A stretch of DNA of 10,261 bases from Porphyromonadaceae bacterium UBA7180 (GCA_002491165.1 DKVK01000004.1:1-10261), one strand, 5' to 3'. Shown: positions 1 through 7,077, counted from the stretch's first letter. Translations and numbers: made by a program. The notes: generated from the sequence alone by a model not told the origin.

Positions 1-209
1 CTGAAAATCGGGGAGTATTATAATAATCCGTAAGTCTTACTTGAAATTACGACCTATCCGCACATTTATATTACTGAGAAGCAGTGGGTATAAGTTAATA
101 TGATTGTCACGTAGCATGACGGGGGAGGAATGCTGTTTAGGCGTCTGCGTCGCAACGAAAAAGAATTATTATAATCCTTAAAATCTGCGTGTCGCCCGGA
201 AAAAATAGT
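1..209. other. AT-rich region upstream of the Crp/Fnr gene, no supported gene
   Basis: No convincing gene is visible here. The first 33 bases are open on the plus strand and end in TAA (reading LKIGEYYNNP), so they could be the last codons of a gene outside the window, but ten codons prove nothing. The sequence TCTGCGT followed by TCGC occurs at 144-153 and, with two extra bases (GT), at 184-195, just before the promoter box at 210. The octamer ATTATAAT occurs at 17-24 and 168-175. An imperfect inverted repeat (GTCA...TGAC) lies near 105-120. Any regulatory role for these is speculation. Confidence 0.4.
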
Positions 210-218
210 TATCTTTGC
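210..218 (+). promoter_or_regulatory. Bacteroidetes-type -7 promoter box for the Crp/Fnr gene
   Basis: TATCTTTGC matches the Bacteroidetes primary sigma factor -7 consensus TAnnTTTGC exactly. Transcription would begin near 224-226, giving a leader of about 18 bases before the ATG at 243. No TTTG-type -33 element is evident at the usual 17-23 base distance. The box shows that any start codon upstream of 210 is wrong for this gene. Confidence 0.6.
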
Positions 219-242
219 ATCCTAAAAAGACGAAACCGAGGT

Positions 243-845
243 ATGAGTGAAATCTTAAATGATATTGAGCGTGAGCGTTTAAAAAGGTTGTTGGCAGAAG
301 AGTGCACTTACCAACTTGATGACGACGTTATGGACGAGTTTTTGTCGAGGATGAAACTTGTCAAGCTCAATAAGGGCGATTACGTATTTGACGAGGGTGA
401 ATACAATCCAAGCGTTTAAATATTGAAAGAGGGGATTCTTGCCCGGACACATCTGGTCGACGGCACCGAGCATTGCATCTCCTTCGCCCTTCCGGCAACC
501 TTGTTTGTGGCCACAGCTTCCTATTATATGGGTAAACGTTCATTTTACAGGGAACAGGCCTGCTGCTACTCTGAAGTCTTGTATTGTACAAGGGAAGATT
601 ACGATAATCTCATAAAAACATCGCACAGGTTTGCGCAATGGGTTTACAGTCTGGCCATGTGCCAGGTTTACTATTATGAGATGAAATCGGCACTTATCAA
701 AGGTGCTGCAATTGACCGTTTCAAATCGCTTGCCGTAAACCGGCCTGAAATTCTTAGAAACGTCTCCAACAAAATGGTGGCGGCGTATTTAGGCATCTCA
801 CCGCAATATCTCTGCCAACTGAAAAAGAAATTGTATAACATGTAG
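243..845 (+). pseudogene. Crp/Fnr-family transcription regulator interrupted by an in-frame TAA stop
   Basis: Read through, this is a 200-codon regulator of the Crp/Fnr superfamily: an N-terminal cyclic-nucleotide-binding-like beta-barrel (about residues 10-125, with the GDYVFDEGE turn near residues 44-53) and a C-terminal winged helix (about 150-200) ending in a clear helix-turn-helix, VAAYLGISPQYLCQLKKKL. Codon 59 is TAA (417-419). The reading frame on both sides is the same and homologous-looking (GEYNPSV-stop-ILKEGIL), so one base change, for example from a tyrosine codon TAT or TAC, would explain it; no frameshift is needed. Start chosen: the ATG at 243 follows the -7 box by 25 bases and begins MSEILNDIERERLKRLL. 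A TTG at 423, four bases past the stop, could in principle allow re-initiation, but the product would lack the first half of the barrel. Alternatives are a recent nonsense mutation, a sequencing error, or suppression. Regulators of this Bacteroidetes type usually do not bind cAMP; the ligand is unknown. Confidence 0.75.
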
Positions 846-850
846 ATACA

Positions 851-875
851 TATTCCGGCAATAGCTGCCGGAATA
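851..875 (+). terminator. Stem-loop just after the Crp/Fnr gene
   Basis: A perfect 10-bp stem (TATTCCGGCA with TGCCGGAATA) closes a 5-base loop, starting six bases past the stop codon. No T-run follows it, so it is either a weak or factor-aided terminator or a 3' stability hairpin of the upstream transcript. A smaller 5-bp hairpin (GGCTC/GAGCC) follows at 880-893. Confidence 0.45.
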
Positions 876-937
876 GAGAGGCTCCTTAGAGCCGTCGTAG
901 CCCGGCAGATACCAAAGCAGGCATCACAAAGCCTTTT

Positions 938-975
938 ACAGCCCCGGAAGCGGAGAAATCTGCTTCCGGGGCTGT
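938..975 (+). terminator. Long GC-rich stem-loop, probable transcription barrier
   Basis: A perfect 14-bp inverted repeat, ACAGCCCCGGAAGC (938-951) with GCTTCCGGGGCTGT (962-975), has a 10-base loop. It lacks a clear T-run on either strand. It closely resembles the terminator after the ribonucleotide reductase gene at 9793-9834, and every difference between them keeps base pairing, which supports it being a functional RNA structure of the same kind. It probably ends plus-strand transcription from the Crp/Fnr gene; it could also act on minus-strand readthrough. Confidence 0.5.
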
Positions 976-1063
976 CGGTCTTGTCGGGGTTCTACTGCTC
1001 CCCTCGGTTCTCGGGGACCTCAAGATCAATCTCGATTTATCAAGATTAATAAGGATAACCAAA

Positions 1064-1123
1064 GCCGCCGCATTAGCCTTTAGGCGGCGTCAGCCGGTTG
1101 AAGGGGCGGCACGTTGCGCCGCC
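1064..1123 (-). other. Two further GC-rich hairpins between the convergent genes
   Basis: GCCGCC (1064-1069) pairs with GGCGGC (1083-1088) over a 13-base loop; read on the minus strand it is followed by CTTTGG, so it could be a back-up terminator for the carboxyltransferase transcript. Next to it GGCGGC (1105-1110) pairs with GCCGCC (1118-1123) over 7 bases. All four hexamers are complementary, so alternative pairings between the two hairpins are possible. No gene is visible in 846-1211. Confidence 0.3.
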
Positions 1124-1130
1124 GGAGGGC

Positions 1131-1165
1131 AAGAAGAAGAGCGCAGGCGGTGTGGCCTGCGCTCT
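1131..1165 (-). terminator. Intrinsic terminator of the carboxyltransferase gene
   Basis: On the minus strand an 11-bp perfect stem, AGAGCGCAGGC with GCCTGCGCTCT, closes a 6-base loop and is followed directly by the T-rich run TCTTCTTCTT (plus strand 1131-1140 region). It lies about 45 bases past the stop codon at 1212. This is the most canonical rho-independent terminator in the left half of the window. Confidence 0.8.
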
Positions 1166-1211
1166 GTGGTTGGCGGAGGCAGCGGCGCTGCGCTCCGTAT
1201 GGTCGTGGGGA

Positions 1212-3212
1212 TTATTCGAATTCGAAGAGTGGCTGGTCGGTGCCGATGACATCGTCTTCCTCTACGAGGACGCGTTTGATGACGCCTTCGAAGTCGCTCT
1301 TGAGGTCGTTCTCCATCTTCATGGCTTCGTAAACTAGCACTGTGTCGCCAACCTTCACAGCGTCGCCGGGCTTAACGCACACTTCGAGCACCTTGCCGCC
1401 CATGGGAGCGGTGATGACTTCGCCGGTGAATGTTTCCTCTTCGGGTTCTTCCTCGGCTGCGGGGGCTGCTGCGGGAGCGGAAGCGGTGGCTGTGGCGTTT
1501 ACCGAGATATTGTGACGGTTCTTGAGGTATGTTGCTGTGAGGGACTGCACGAGTTCGAGGAGCATGTGGTCAGGCTCGCCGACACCGAGTTTCAGGCCGC
1601 CTACCTTGTCGATGAGAGCGCCGGATACCTTGAGGTCGATGTTGATGTCGCCGCACTGGCAGGTGTTGTTCTTTGCTTCGTATTCCATTTTACGGAGGTT
1701 TTTAAGATAATCTTTTGCTACTTTGGGGAGGAGCTGGAGGAGGAGGTATTCTTCCTCGTTCTGGGCGAGTTTGACGCCGCCGAACTTGTCGAGTTCGGGA
1801 TTTTCGGGATCCTTGTAGGATGCTACGTCGTAAGCCACTTCTTCGGCGCTACCGGTGATGAGTTCGCGGAACTTGGGATCAACGGGCACCGGAGTCTGGC
1901 CGTACTGGCCTTTGACGAGGTCTTCGAACTGTTTGTTCTTGTTGGTGTAGTCGGCCACACCTTTGCGGCGGTCGAGGGCTACGGCGACGGCCTGCGAGCC
2001 TACGATCTGCGATGTCGGTGTCACGAGGGGCACGAGACCTGCGTCGCGGCGAACCTTCGGGATGAGGGCCATGGCTTCTTCGAGCACGTCTTCGGCGTTG
2101 AGGGCACGGAGGTTGGCCACCATGTTGGAGTACATACCGCCGGGAACCTCTGCGTTCTTGACGATTTCGTTGGGTTTGGGAAGACCGAAGTAAGCTTCGA
2201 TTTTGTGGCAAGCATCGAGGAGTTCTTCCTCTTTGTTCTGCTTGGCGGCGGCGATGGCGCGGTCGAACTCGGCGTCGATTTCGGCGGGCATGGCCTTGAA
2301 GGCTTCGTCAAAGTCTTTGGGCCAGTTGTCCTTGTTGAGGTCGAACTCGGCGAGAGCCTTGCGTGCGTTCTGGAGTTCGTTGCGAATTTCGCGGACGGCG
2401 TCCATGTTGGCTTCCACCTCAACGCCGAGGCGCTGGCAGAAGATATTGATAAGCTCGATGGAGGGAGCGGCAGAACCGCCACCGAACCACCAGATGTTAG
2501 TGTCGACGATGTCCACGCCCTGGATGATGGCTGTAAGCACGGAAGCGAGGCCGTAGCCCGGGGTGCAGTGTGTGTGGAAGTCGATGGGAACCTTCACGGC
2601 TGCCTTGAGTTTCGGCATCAGGGTGTAGATGCGCGACGGGGATACCAGGCCGGCCATGTCTTTTACGGTAATCATCTTGGCGCCGAGGCGTTCCATCTCT
2701 TTGGCTTTCTCAACGAAGTATTCGTCGGTGAAGATTTTCTCCTCTTCGGGTGTGCCTTTGGGGTCGATGGTATAGCAGACGGCGGCGTCGGCGATACCAC
2801 CGAGCTCGTTGATGAGGCGGATGGATTCCTTGATGTTGTTGATGTCGTTGAGGGCGTCGAAGATACGCATCACGTTGAGGCCGTTCTTGATGGCTTCGCG
2901 GTAGAAACCTTCGAGCACGAAGTCGGGATAAGGCACGTAGCCGAAGAGGTTACGGCCGCGTGAGAGTGCAGAAAGCAGAGAAATGCCCTTCATGGCCTCT
3001 GAGCAAGAACGGAGGCGGTCCCAGGGGCTTTCGCCGAGGTAACGCATCACTGAGTCGGGCACAGCGCCGCCCCATACTTCCATGATATAGAAATGGGCGT
3101 CGCGGTAAAGGGGAAGAAGACGGTCGATGTTTTCTTGTTTCAGACGCGTGGCGAAGAGGGACTGCTGTCCGTCGCGAAGCGTCAAGTCTCTGATTTGCAG
3201 TTTGTTAGTCAT
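1212..3212 (-). CDS. Biotin-dependent carboxyltransferase, pyruvate carboxylase subunit B / oxaloacetate decarboxylase alpha family
   Basis: A 666-residue cytoplasmic protein that carries a carboxyl group on biotin to or from a keto-acid such as pyruvate/oxaloacetate. Domains in order: HMG-lyase-like TIM barrel (about 1-290) with LTLRDGQQSLFATR (residues 10-23; D14 metal ligand), MEVWGGA (44-50), VKDMAG with K184 as the expected carbamylated lysine, and the HTHCTPG metal-binding loop (H213, H215); a conserved PYC/OADA domain (about 300-560, with PGGMYSN); an Ala/Pro/Glu-rich hinge (572-594); and a biotinyl domain with EAMKM, biotin on K632. Start chosen at 3212 (MTNKLQIRDL) because homology begins there and the promoter lies at 3253-3261; an in-frame ATG at 3323 lies upstream of that promoter. 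The substrate loop near 241-250 reads WWFGGGSAAP where the family usually has a GTSQP-like sequence. No biotin carboxylase or membrane decarboxylase subunit is adjacent, so PycB and OadA cannot be told apart here. Confidence 0.92.
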   Translation of the reverse strand: MTNKLQIRDLTLRDGQQSLFATRLKQENIDRLLPLYRDAHFYIMEVWGGAVPDSVMRYLGESPWDRLRSCSEAMKGISLLSALSRGRNLFGYVPYPDFVLEGFYREAIKNGLNVMRIFDALNDINNIKESIRLINELGGIADAAVCYTIDPKGTPEEEKIFTDEYFVEKAKEMERLGAKMITVKDMAGLVSPSRIYTLMPKLKAAVKVPIDFHTHCTPGYGLASVLTAIIQGVDIVDTNIWWFGGGSAAPSIELINIFCQRLGVEVEANMDAVREIRNELQNARKALAEFDLNKDNWPKDFDEAFKAMPAEIDAEFDRAIAAAKQNKEEELLDACHKIEAYFGLPKPNEIVKNAEVPGGMYSNMVANLRALNAEDVLEEAMALIPKVRRDAGLVPLVTPTSQIVGSQAVAVALDRRKGVADYTNKNKQFEDLVKGQYGQTPVPVDPKFRELITGSAEEVAYDVASYKDPENPELDKFGGVKLAQNEEEYLLLQLLPKVAKDYLKNLRKMEYEAKNNTCQCGDINIDLKVSGALIDKVGGLKLGVGEPDHMLLELVQSLTATYLKNRHNISVNATATASAPAAAPAAEEEPEEETFTGEVITAPMGGKVLEVCVKPGDAVKVGDTVLVYEAMKMENDLKSDFEGVIKRVLVEEDDVIGTDQPLFEFE

Positions 3213-3252
3213 GTGTTTATATTGATTTAAGTTGTTGTTTTGTTTCTTGGGT

Positions 3253-3261
3253 GTAAAGTTA
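3253..3261 (-). promoter_or_regulatory. Probable -7 box of the carboxyltransferase gene
   Basis: On the minus strand TAACTTTAC differs from TAnnTTTGC at one position and lies 41 bases before the ATG at 3212. A leader of about 35 A-rich bases without a Shine-Dalgarno sequence would result, as is usual in Bacteroidetes. A TTTC about 20 bases upstream is a weak -33 candidate. Confidence 0.45.
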
Positions 3262-3325
3262 GCTACAATTTTTGTAACCGTGAAATTTATCCGTCTGTTT
3301 TTTAGCAGACTGGCAGGGCGCACAT

Positions 3326-3355
3326 AAGCAGGGGCGTTTTGGCGCGTCCCTGCTT
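3326..3355 (-). terminator. Hairpin after the PBP gene, probable terminator
   Basis: AAGCAGGG (3326-3333) pairs with CCCTGCTT (3348-3355), and GCG/CGC inside can extend the stem with a small bulge. It starts 11 bases past the PBP stop codon and precedes the next gene's promoter, which fits a terminator separating the two units. A clear T-run is missing, so efficiency is uncertain. Confidence 0.45.
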
Positions 3356-3366
3356 TCAGCGCGGTG

Positions 3367-5883
3367 TCAGTCGAAGATTCCCTCTACATCGTCATCGCCG
3401 CCACCGCCTTGGGTGTAAGTCGCTGCCGTCGGGGGATTGTAAGACACCTTCGTAGAGCTAATGCGCCACTCGTTGTCGCCGCAGGGGTTATAGTCTTCGG
3501 GGAACTCGAACTTCACATCCTGGCTGTATGGCAGTTTGGGGTCGTTGTATATCTTGCGGAAGAAGCGGCCGTAGATCGGGAGTGCTGCGCGTGCGCCCTG
3601 GCCGATGGAGCCGTTGTTGAAGTGGATGAAGCGTTCTTCGCCGCCTACCCACACACCGCAGACGAGTTCGGGGGAGTAGCCCATGAACCAGGCGTCGGAG
3701 TTATTGTTGGTAGTACCTGTCTTGCCGCCCATTTCGGCGCTGATGTTATAGGAGGAACGGAGCGAACGGCCCGTACCGTTGTTCACTACGCTCATCATCA
3801 TCATCACCATATTATATGCGGCCTCTACGGTCGAGACTTCGGTGCGGTGGGCGTTGGCAGAATAGAGCACGTTACCCTGGTTGTCTTCGATGCGGCTCAC
3901 CAGGATGGGATCCACACGCTGTCCCTTGTTGGGGAAGGTGGAATAAGCCGACACCATTTCGAGCACCGAGGCGTCGTATGAGCCGAGCGAGATGGTCATG
4001 TTAGGTGCCACATAACCCTGGATGCCGAACATCCGGAGCTTATCAATGAAGGTGGGAATTCCGACGAATGCGAGGAGGTTGGCCGAGACACCGTTGTTGG
4101 AGCTTGTGAGGGCTTGCTTCAGCGTCATGGCACCGCCGCCGCCCCCTTTGGGATGCCAGCCGCCCATATTGACGTGGGCGGACTGCACGGAGCAGGGGTC
4201 CTTGCCCTGTTCCATGGCCAGGGTGTAGAGCAGCGGTTTGGAGGTAGAACCTATCTGGCGTTTGCCGCGCGACACCATGTCGTACTGGAAGTGATTGAAG
4301 TCTATGCCGCCTACGTATGCCTTGACGTAGCCGGTGACGGGATCCATGGCCATCATGCCGGCGCGCAGGATTGACTTGGTATAGAGCAACGAGTCGCGGG
4401 GCGACATTTTAACCACCTTGGTGCCGGGTTTATAGCCGTCGGCGGTTTTATGCCAGGCGAAGACTTCCATCTGGTAAGGGGTGTCGAATGCGGCTTCGAT
4501 TTCTTCGTCAGAGGCGCCGGCTTTCTTCATGGACTGGTAGCGGCCGGTCTGGCGTATGGCCTTTCGGATAAAGCCTTTAACCTGTTCGGCGGTTATTTCT
4601 CCCCCATTGGTGGAATAGGGGCCGAACTTGGAGCCGCGTTTCTCGGCGGTAAAAGCGGGCTGCAGCACGCCGCCGAGGTGCTCGTAGACGGCCTCTTCGG
4701 CATATTTCTGCATCCTCAGGTCCACGGTGGTATAGATGCGCAGGCCGTCGTTATAGAGGTCGTAGAAGGAGCCGTCGGGCTTCGGGTTCTTGGCTATCCA
4801 GCCGTACAGCGGGTTAGTCTCCCACTGCGTGGAGTCGGTCTGGTAGTTGCTCAGGGCTATCTTCCAGCTTACGTCGCTCTTATAGTCGTCCTTTTTGGGG
4901 CGTTTGGGTTTCTCTGCGGTGATGAGACGGCGAATCTCTTCACGCATGTAGGGCACCTCCCCTTCCTTGTGGTCCACGCGGTGGTAATCGAGTCCGAGGG
5001 GAGTGGCTTTCAGGGCTTCGGCCTCGGCGGCGGGGAGCTTGCCGGCCTTAACCATCTGGTCGAGCACCACGTTGCGGCGCTGGAGCGTGCGTTCGGGCTG
5101 CCGCAGGGGGTTGTAGTAGCTCGGGTTCTTGAGCATACCCACGAGCATGGCGGCTTCGGTGACGGAGAGGTTGGCCGGCTCCTTGCCGAAGTATACGTTT
5201 GCGGCCGTCTTGATTCCCACGGCATTGTTGAGGAAGTCAAAACGGTTTAGGTACATGTTTACGATTTCGTCTTTTGTGTAGAAGCGTTCGAGCTTGATTG
5301 CTATCATCCACTCGATAGGCTTCTGGAGGGCACGCTTGAAGAGGTTGTTCGACGGCTGCGAATATAGCTGCTTGGCCAGCTGCTGCGTGATTGTGGAACC
5401 GCCGCCCGACGACTTGTCTTGCATCAGGACAGTCTTCACGAGCGTACGTCCCAGGGAGCGGAAGTCGATGCCGGAGTGCTCCTCGAAGCGGATGTCCTCG
5501 GTGGCGATAAGGGCGTCTATCACGTGGGGGGAGACTTCGCTGTAGTCGCTGGAAATACGGTTCCCGGCTCCCTGGAAGTATCGGCCGAGTTCGGTGGTGC
5601 CGTCGCCGGCATATACCACTGAAGCGAGTTTGTCATGCGGGTCTTCGAGTTCTTCGATGGGGGGCATGTATCCGATGACGCCATTGTAGACGAGCGTCAG
5701 AAGCAGGGCGATGATGAAGCCGAGGCCGAGGAAGCCGGTCCAGAGCCATCTCACCACCTTGCGGCGGCGGGAGCCTTTCGGGCGGCTCTTTTTGCCATCG
5801 TCGTTACCGCCGGCAGGGGCTGACGGCTGTCCATACGGTGTCTGGGAAACGTTATTATCGTCTTCGAGATTGTATTCGGTCAT
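3367..5883 (-). CDS. Bifunctional class A penicillin-binding protein (PBP1A-like transglycosylase/transpeptidase)
   Basis: An 838-residue inner-membrane enzyme that polymerises lipid II glycan strands and cross-links peptides in the periplasm. Layout: cytoplasmic Gln/Gly/Lys/Arg-rich tail (1-44), one membrane anchor (about 45-70), glycosyltransferase GT51 domain (about 80-260), a charged linker (about 300-500), and a transpeptidase domain (about 500-780). GT51 motifs are ATEDIRFEEHSGID (127-140; catalytic E129), GGSTITQQLAKQL (161-173), E191 in PIEWMIAIKLE, and KDEIVNMYLN (204-213). Transpeptidase motifs are STSK (S546 nucleophile, K549), SNN (595-597) and KTGT (721-724). All catalytic residues are present. 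The SNN form of the second motif and RQxGSTxKPLLYTLAME resemble Bacteroides homologues. Oddities: five consecutive glycines before the SNN motif (580-584) and a Gly4-Asp3 C-terminal tail. Length fits the family. It has its own promoter and is separated from both neighbours by 150-200 bases. Confidence 0.95.
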   Translation of the reverse strand: MTEYNLEDDNNVSQTPYGQPSAPAGGNDDGKKSRPKGSRRRKVVRWLWTGFLGLGFIIALLLTLVYNGVIGYMPPIEELEDPHDKLASVVYAGDGTTELGRYFQGAGNRISSDYSEVSPHVIDALIATEDIRFEEHSGIDFRSLGRTLVKTVLMQDKSSGGGSTITQQLAKQLYSQPSNNLFKRALQKPIEWMIAIKLERFYTKDEIVNMYLNRFDFLNNAVGIKTAANVYFGKEPANLSVTEAAMLVGMLKNPSYYNPLRQPERTLQRRNVVLDQMVKAGKLPAAEAEALKATPLGLDYHRVDHKEGEVPYMREEIRRLITAEKPKRPKKDDYKSDVSWKIALSNYQTDSTQWETNPLYGWIAKNPKPDGSFYDLYNDGLRIYTTVDLRMQKYAEEAVYEHLGGVLQPAFTAEKRGSKFGPYSTNGGEITAEQVKGFIRKAIRQTGRYQSMKKAGASDEEIEAAFDTPYQMEVFAWHKTADGYKPGTKVVKMSPRDSLLYTKSILRAGMMAMDPVTGYVKAYVGGIDFNHFQYDMVSRGKRQIGSTSKPLLYTLAMEQGKDPCSVQSAHVNMGGWHPKGGGGGAMTLKQALTSSNNGVSANLLAFVGIPTFIDKLRMFGIQGYVAPNMTISLGSYDASVLEMVSAYSTFPNKGQRVDPILVSRIEDNQGNVLYSANAHRTEVSTVEAAYNMVMMMMSVVNNGTGRSLRSSYNISAEMGGKTGTTNNNSDAWFMGYSPELVCGVWVGGEERFIHFNNGSIGQGARAALPIYGRFFRKIYNDPKLPYSQDVKFEFPEDYNPCGDNEWRISSTKVSYNPPTAATYTQGGGGDDDVEGIFD

Positions 5884-5985
5884 GTTCTGAGGTATATAAA
5901 GGGCTGACGCTAAGGCCTTTAGAAGGCCTGTCGCGCGCGGGTTACATATATTGCGCGGGTGCTGGAACGAGTTCCGGCACTGAGA
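5884..5985 (-). other. Structured 5' leader of the PBP gene
   Basis: The roughly 100-base leader between the predicted start of transcription and the ATG contains a 6-bp hairpin (AGGCCT at 5913-5918 and 5924-5929) and a longer one (5959-5980 region, GTGC-GGAA with TTCC-GCAC with one mismatch in the RNA). The octamer GCGCGGGT is repeated directly at 5935-5942 and 5953-5960. I recognise no known riboswitch. Confidence 0.35.
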
Positions 5986-5991
5986 TAACGT

Positions 5992-6027
5992 GCAAATTTA
6001 GCAATAATTTCCCGAACAGCGGTCAAA
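5992..6027 (-). promoter_or_regulatory. Promoter of the PBP gene
   Basis: On the minus strand TAAATTTGC (5992-6000) is a perfect match to the Bacteroidetes -7 consensus TAnnTTTGC, with TTTG (6024-6027) 23 bases upstream as a -33 candidate at the long end of the allowed range. It lies 109 bases before the start codon and downstream of the hydrolase stop codon, so the PBP is transcribed independently. Confidence 0.65.
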
Positions 6028-6085
6028 AAAGCTAAAAAAATGTTTGAAAAGGGGAATTTTTGCGGAAACGGGAAAGCGGTCCTGA

Positions 6086-6742
6086 TTATCGGCGCGAACC
6101 CGGGGTTATCAGACCGGGGAGGGCGAGCACGCCGAGTCCAACCTGTTCGCCGAGAGTCTTGTAGCCGTCCACGGTCAGGTGCACGTAGTCGTTGCGTATC
6201 AGCTTTTCGTCGATGAAGTCGAAGCCGTGGTAATAGTTGTTGTCCACCACATGGCAGTCGGGATGGTCTTCGGCAAACTTAACGAGAGCTTCGGAGCATA
6301 GGTCGGCGTTGAGGTTGTCCTCCCATTTGCCCCTTTCCTTGCGGCGGTTGACAAAAGGCGTGACGAAGATTATCTGGCAACCGGGAAGCTCTTGCTCCAC
6401 TTTGTTGTAAAAATTATTGACGTTTGTAGTGAAGGTATCGGGATTGAACTTGGCGGCGTAGCTGTCATTGGTGCCGAGATGGACTATGAGGATGTCGGGA
6501 TCGAACTCTATGGCGGGGCGCAAAAGGGCGAAGTCATTTTTTGCGAACGACCAGAAGCTGGCGCCCACTTTCGCCGACCAGCCGAAGACGATATCGGGGT
6601 CGGCCTGCCGCAGGAGTTCTTCTACGGCGCGGGGATAATATTTGCTGCTGACGTGCGAGTCGCCGGTCATAAAAACCCTCAGCTGTGCCGAGGCTGCGAG
6701 GCTGACCGCCATTATTATCAGTAAAGATAGTAATTTCTTCAT
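6086..6742 (-). CDS. Secreted SGNH/GDSL-family hydrolase
   Basis: A 218-residue single-domain hydrolase of the SGNH superfamily, most likely an esterase acting outside the cytoplasm. A type I signal peptide is visible: MKKLL start, hydrophobic stretch to about residue 18, and a cleavage motif ASA before Q20. The SGNH blocks are all present: GDSH (27-30; nucleophile S29), glycine G60, GTND (90-93; N92), and DYVH (185-188; D185 and H188). Start chosen at 6742 because it begins directly with the signal peptide; a start four codons earlier at 6754 would put MILN before it. There is no lipobox and no carbohydrate-binding module, so the product is probably periplasmic. The family includes acetylxylan esterases, peptidoglycan O-acetyl esterases and lipases; the substrate cannot be read from sequence. 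Its gene precedes a peptidoglycan synthase on the same strand, but separate promoters make a functional link weak. Confidence 0.85.
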   Translation of the reverse strand: MKKLLSLLIIMAVSLAASAQLRVFMTGDSHVSSKYYPRAVEELLRQADPDIVFGWSAKVGASFWSFAKNDFALLRPAIEFDPDILIVHLGTNDSYAAKFNPDTFTTNVNNFYNKVEQELPGCQIIFVTPFVNRRKERGKWEDNLNADLCSEALVKFAEDHPDCHVVDNNYYHGFDFIDEKLIRNDYVHLTVDGYKTLGEQVGLGVLALPGLITPGSRR

Positions 6743-6808
6743 GTTCAGGATCATATACTTACAACGCTTTCGCCGACACTTTTCCTGAAAGTTCGGCCGA
6801 AAAGCGGT

Positions 6809-6840
6809 GCAAAATTACGAAAAAAGGAGCGGACGACAAA
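6809..6840 (-). promoter_or_regulatory. Promoter of the SGNH hydrolase gene
   Basis: On the minus strand TTTG (6837-6840), a 19-base spacer and TAATTTTGC (6809-6817) match both the -33 and -7 consensus elements of Bacteroidetes promoters. It predicts a leader of roughly 60 bases before the ATG at 6742. This is the best two-part promoter in the window. Confidence 0.75.
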
Positions 6841-6981
6841 TTTTCTTGTTCACAAATTCGCCAACCGGTGCCGCGACGCGGCTGTTTCCGGTGTCCGGAT
6901 TGGTCTATTTTTTACACGTAAGTTATGAATCAACAGGTTGTAAAAGTTATTGACAAAAGTGGGAAATATGGAAACTTTTTA

Positions 6982-6991
6982 CGTACTTTGC
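6982..6991 (+). promoter_or_regulatory. Candidate -7 box of the ribonucleotide reductase gene
   Basis: CGTACTTTGC contains the TTTGC core, with TA one base closer than in the consensus TAnnTTTGC. Transcription would start near 6998-7000, leaving a leader of about 120 bases to the ATG at 7120 or 185 to the one at 7183. No -33 TTTG lies at a suitable distance; TTGAC at 6950-6954 is too far away. Confidence 0.4.
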
Positions 6992-7023
6992 ACCCGTAAT
7001 TCACAGAGAACTTCAATAAACCG

Positions 7024-7059
7024 GGAAAGTTTCCGACATTACACAACCTGAAAGTTTCC
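7024..7059 (+). repeat. Repeated GAAAGTTTCC element in the ribonucleotide reductase leader
   Basis: GAAAGTTTCC occurs at 7025-7034 and again at 7050-7059, exactly 25 bases apart. The first copy is part of GGAAAGTTTCC, a palindrome around a central G. A related GGAAACTTT lies at 6970-6978 just before the -7 box. The copies could be protein-binding sites or could pair with each other in the RNA. They do not look like a NrdR box or a cobalamin riboswitch. Confidence 0.35.
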
Positions 7060-7077
7060 TAAAATAAAAAGTCAAAA

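Noticed and set aside
189..242. Upstream ATG/GTG-type extension of the Crp/Fnr gene to position 189
   Set aside because: The -7 promoter box at 210-218 lies inside this extension, so the transcript would not include it; the ATG at 243 fits the protein family.
1512..2963. 483-codon open frame on the plus strand, antisense to the carboxyltransferase
   Set aside because: It mirrors the codon bias of the minus-strand gene (GC-rich third positions leave few stops antisense). The translation is repetitive in V/F/E/G/D with no recognisable domain, and the opposite strand has a complete, motif-rich protein.
3791..3808. Run of CAT triplets resembling a microsatellite
   Set aside because: It encodes four consecutive methionines (residues 693-697 region) inside the conserved helix before the KTG motif of the PBP and is simply coding sequence.
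4450..5250. 266-codon plus-strand open frame antisense to the PBP
   Set aside because: Overlaps the GT51 and linker coding sequence with all catalytic motifs on the other strand; composition is typical of an antisense shadow.
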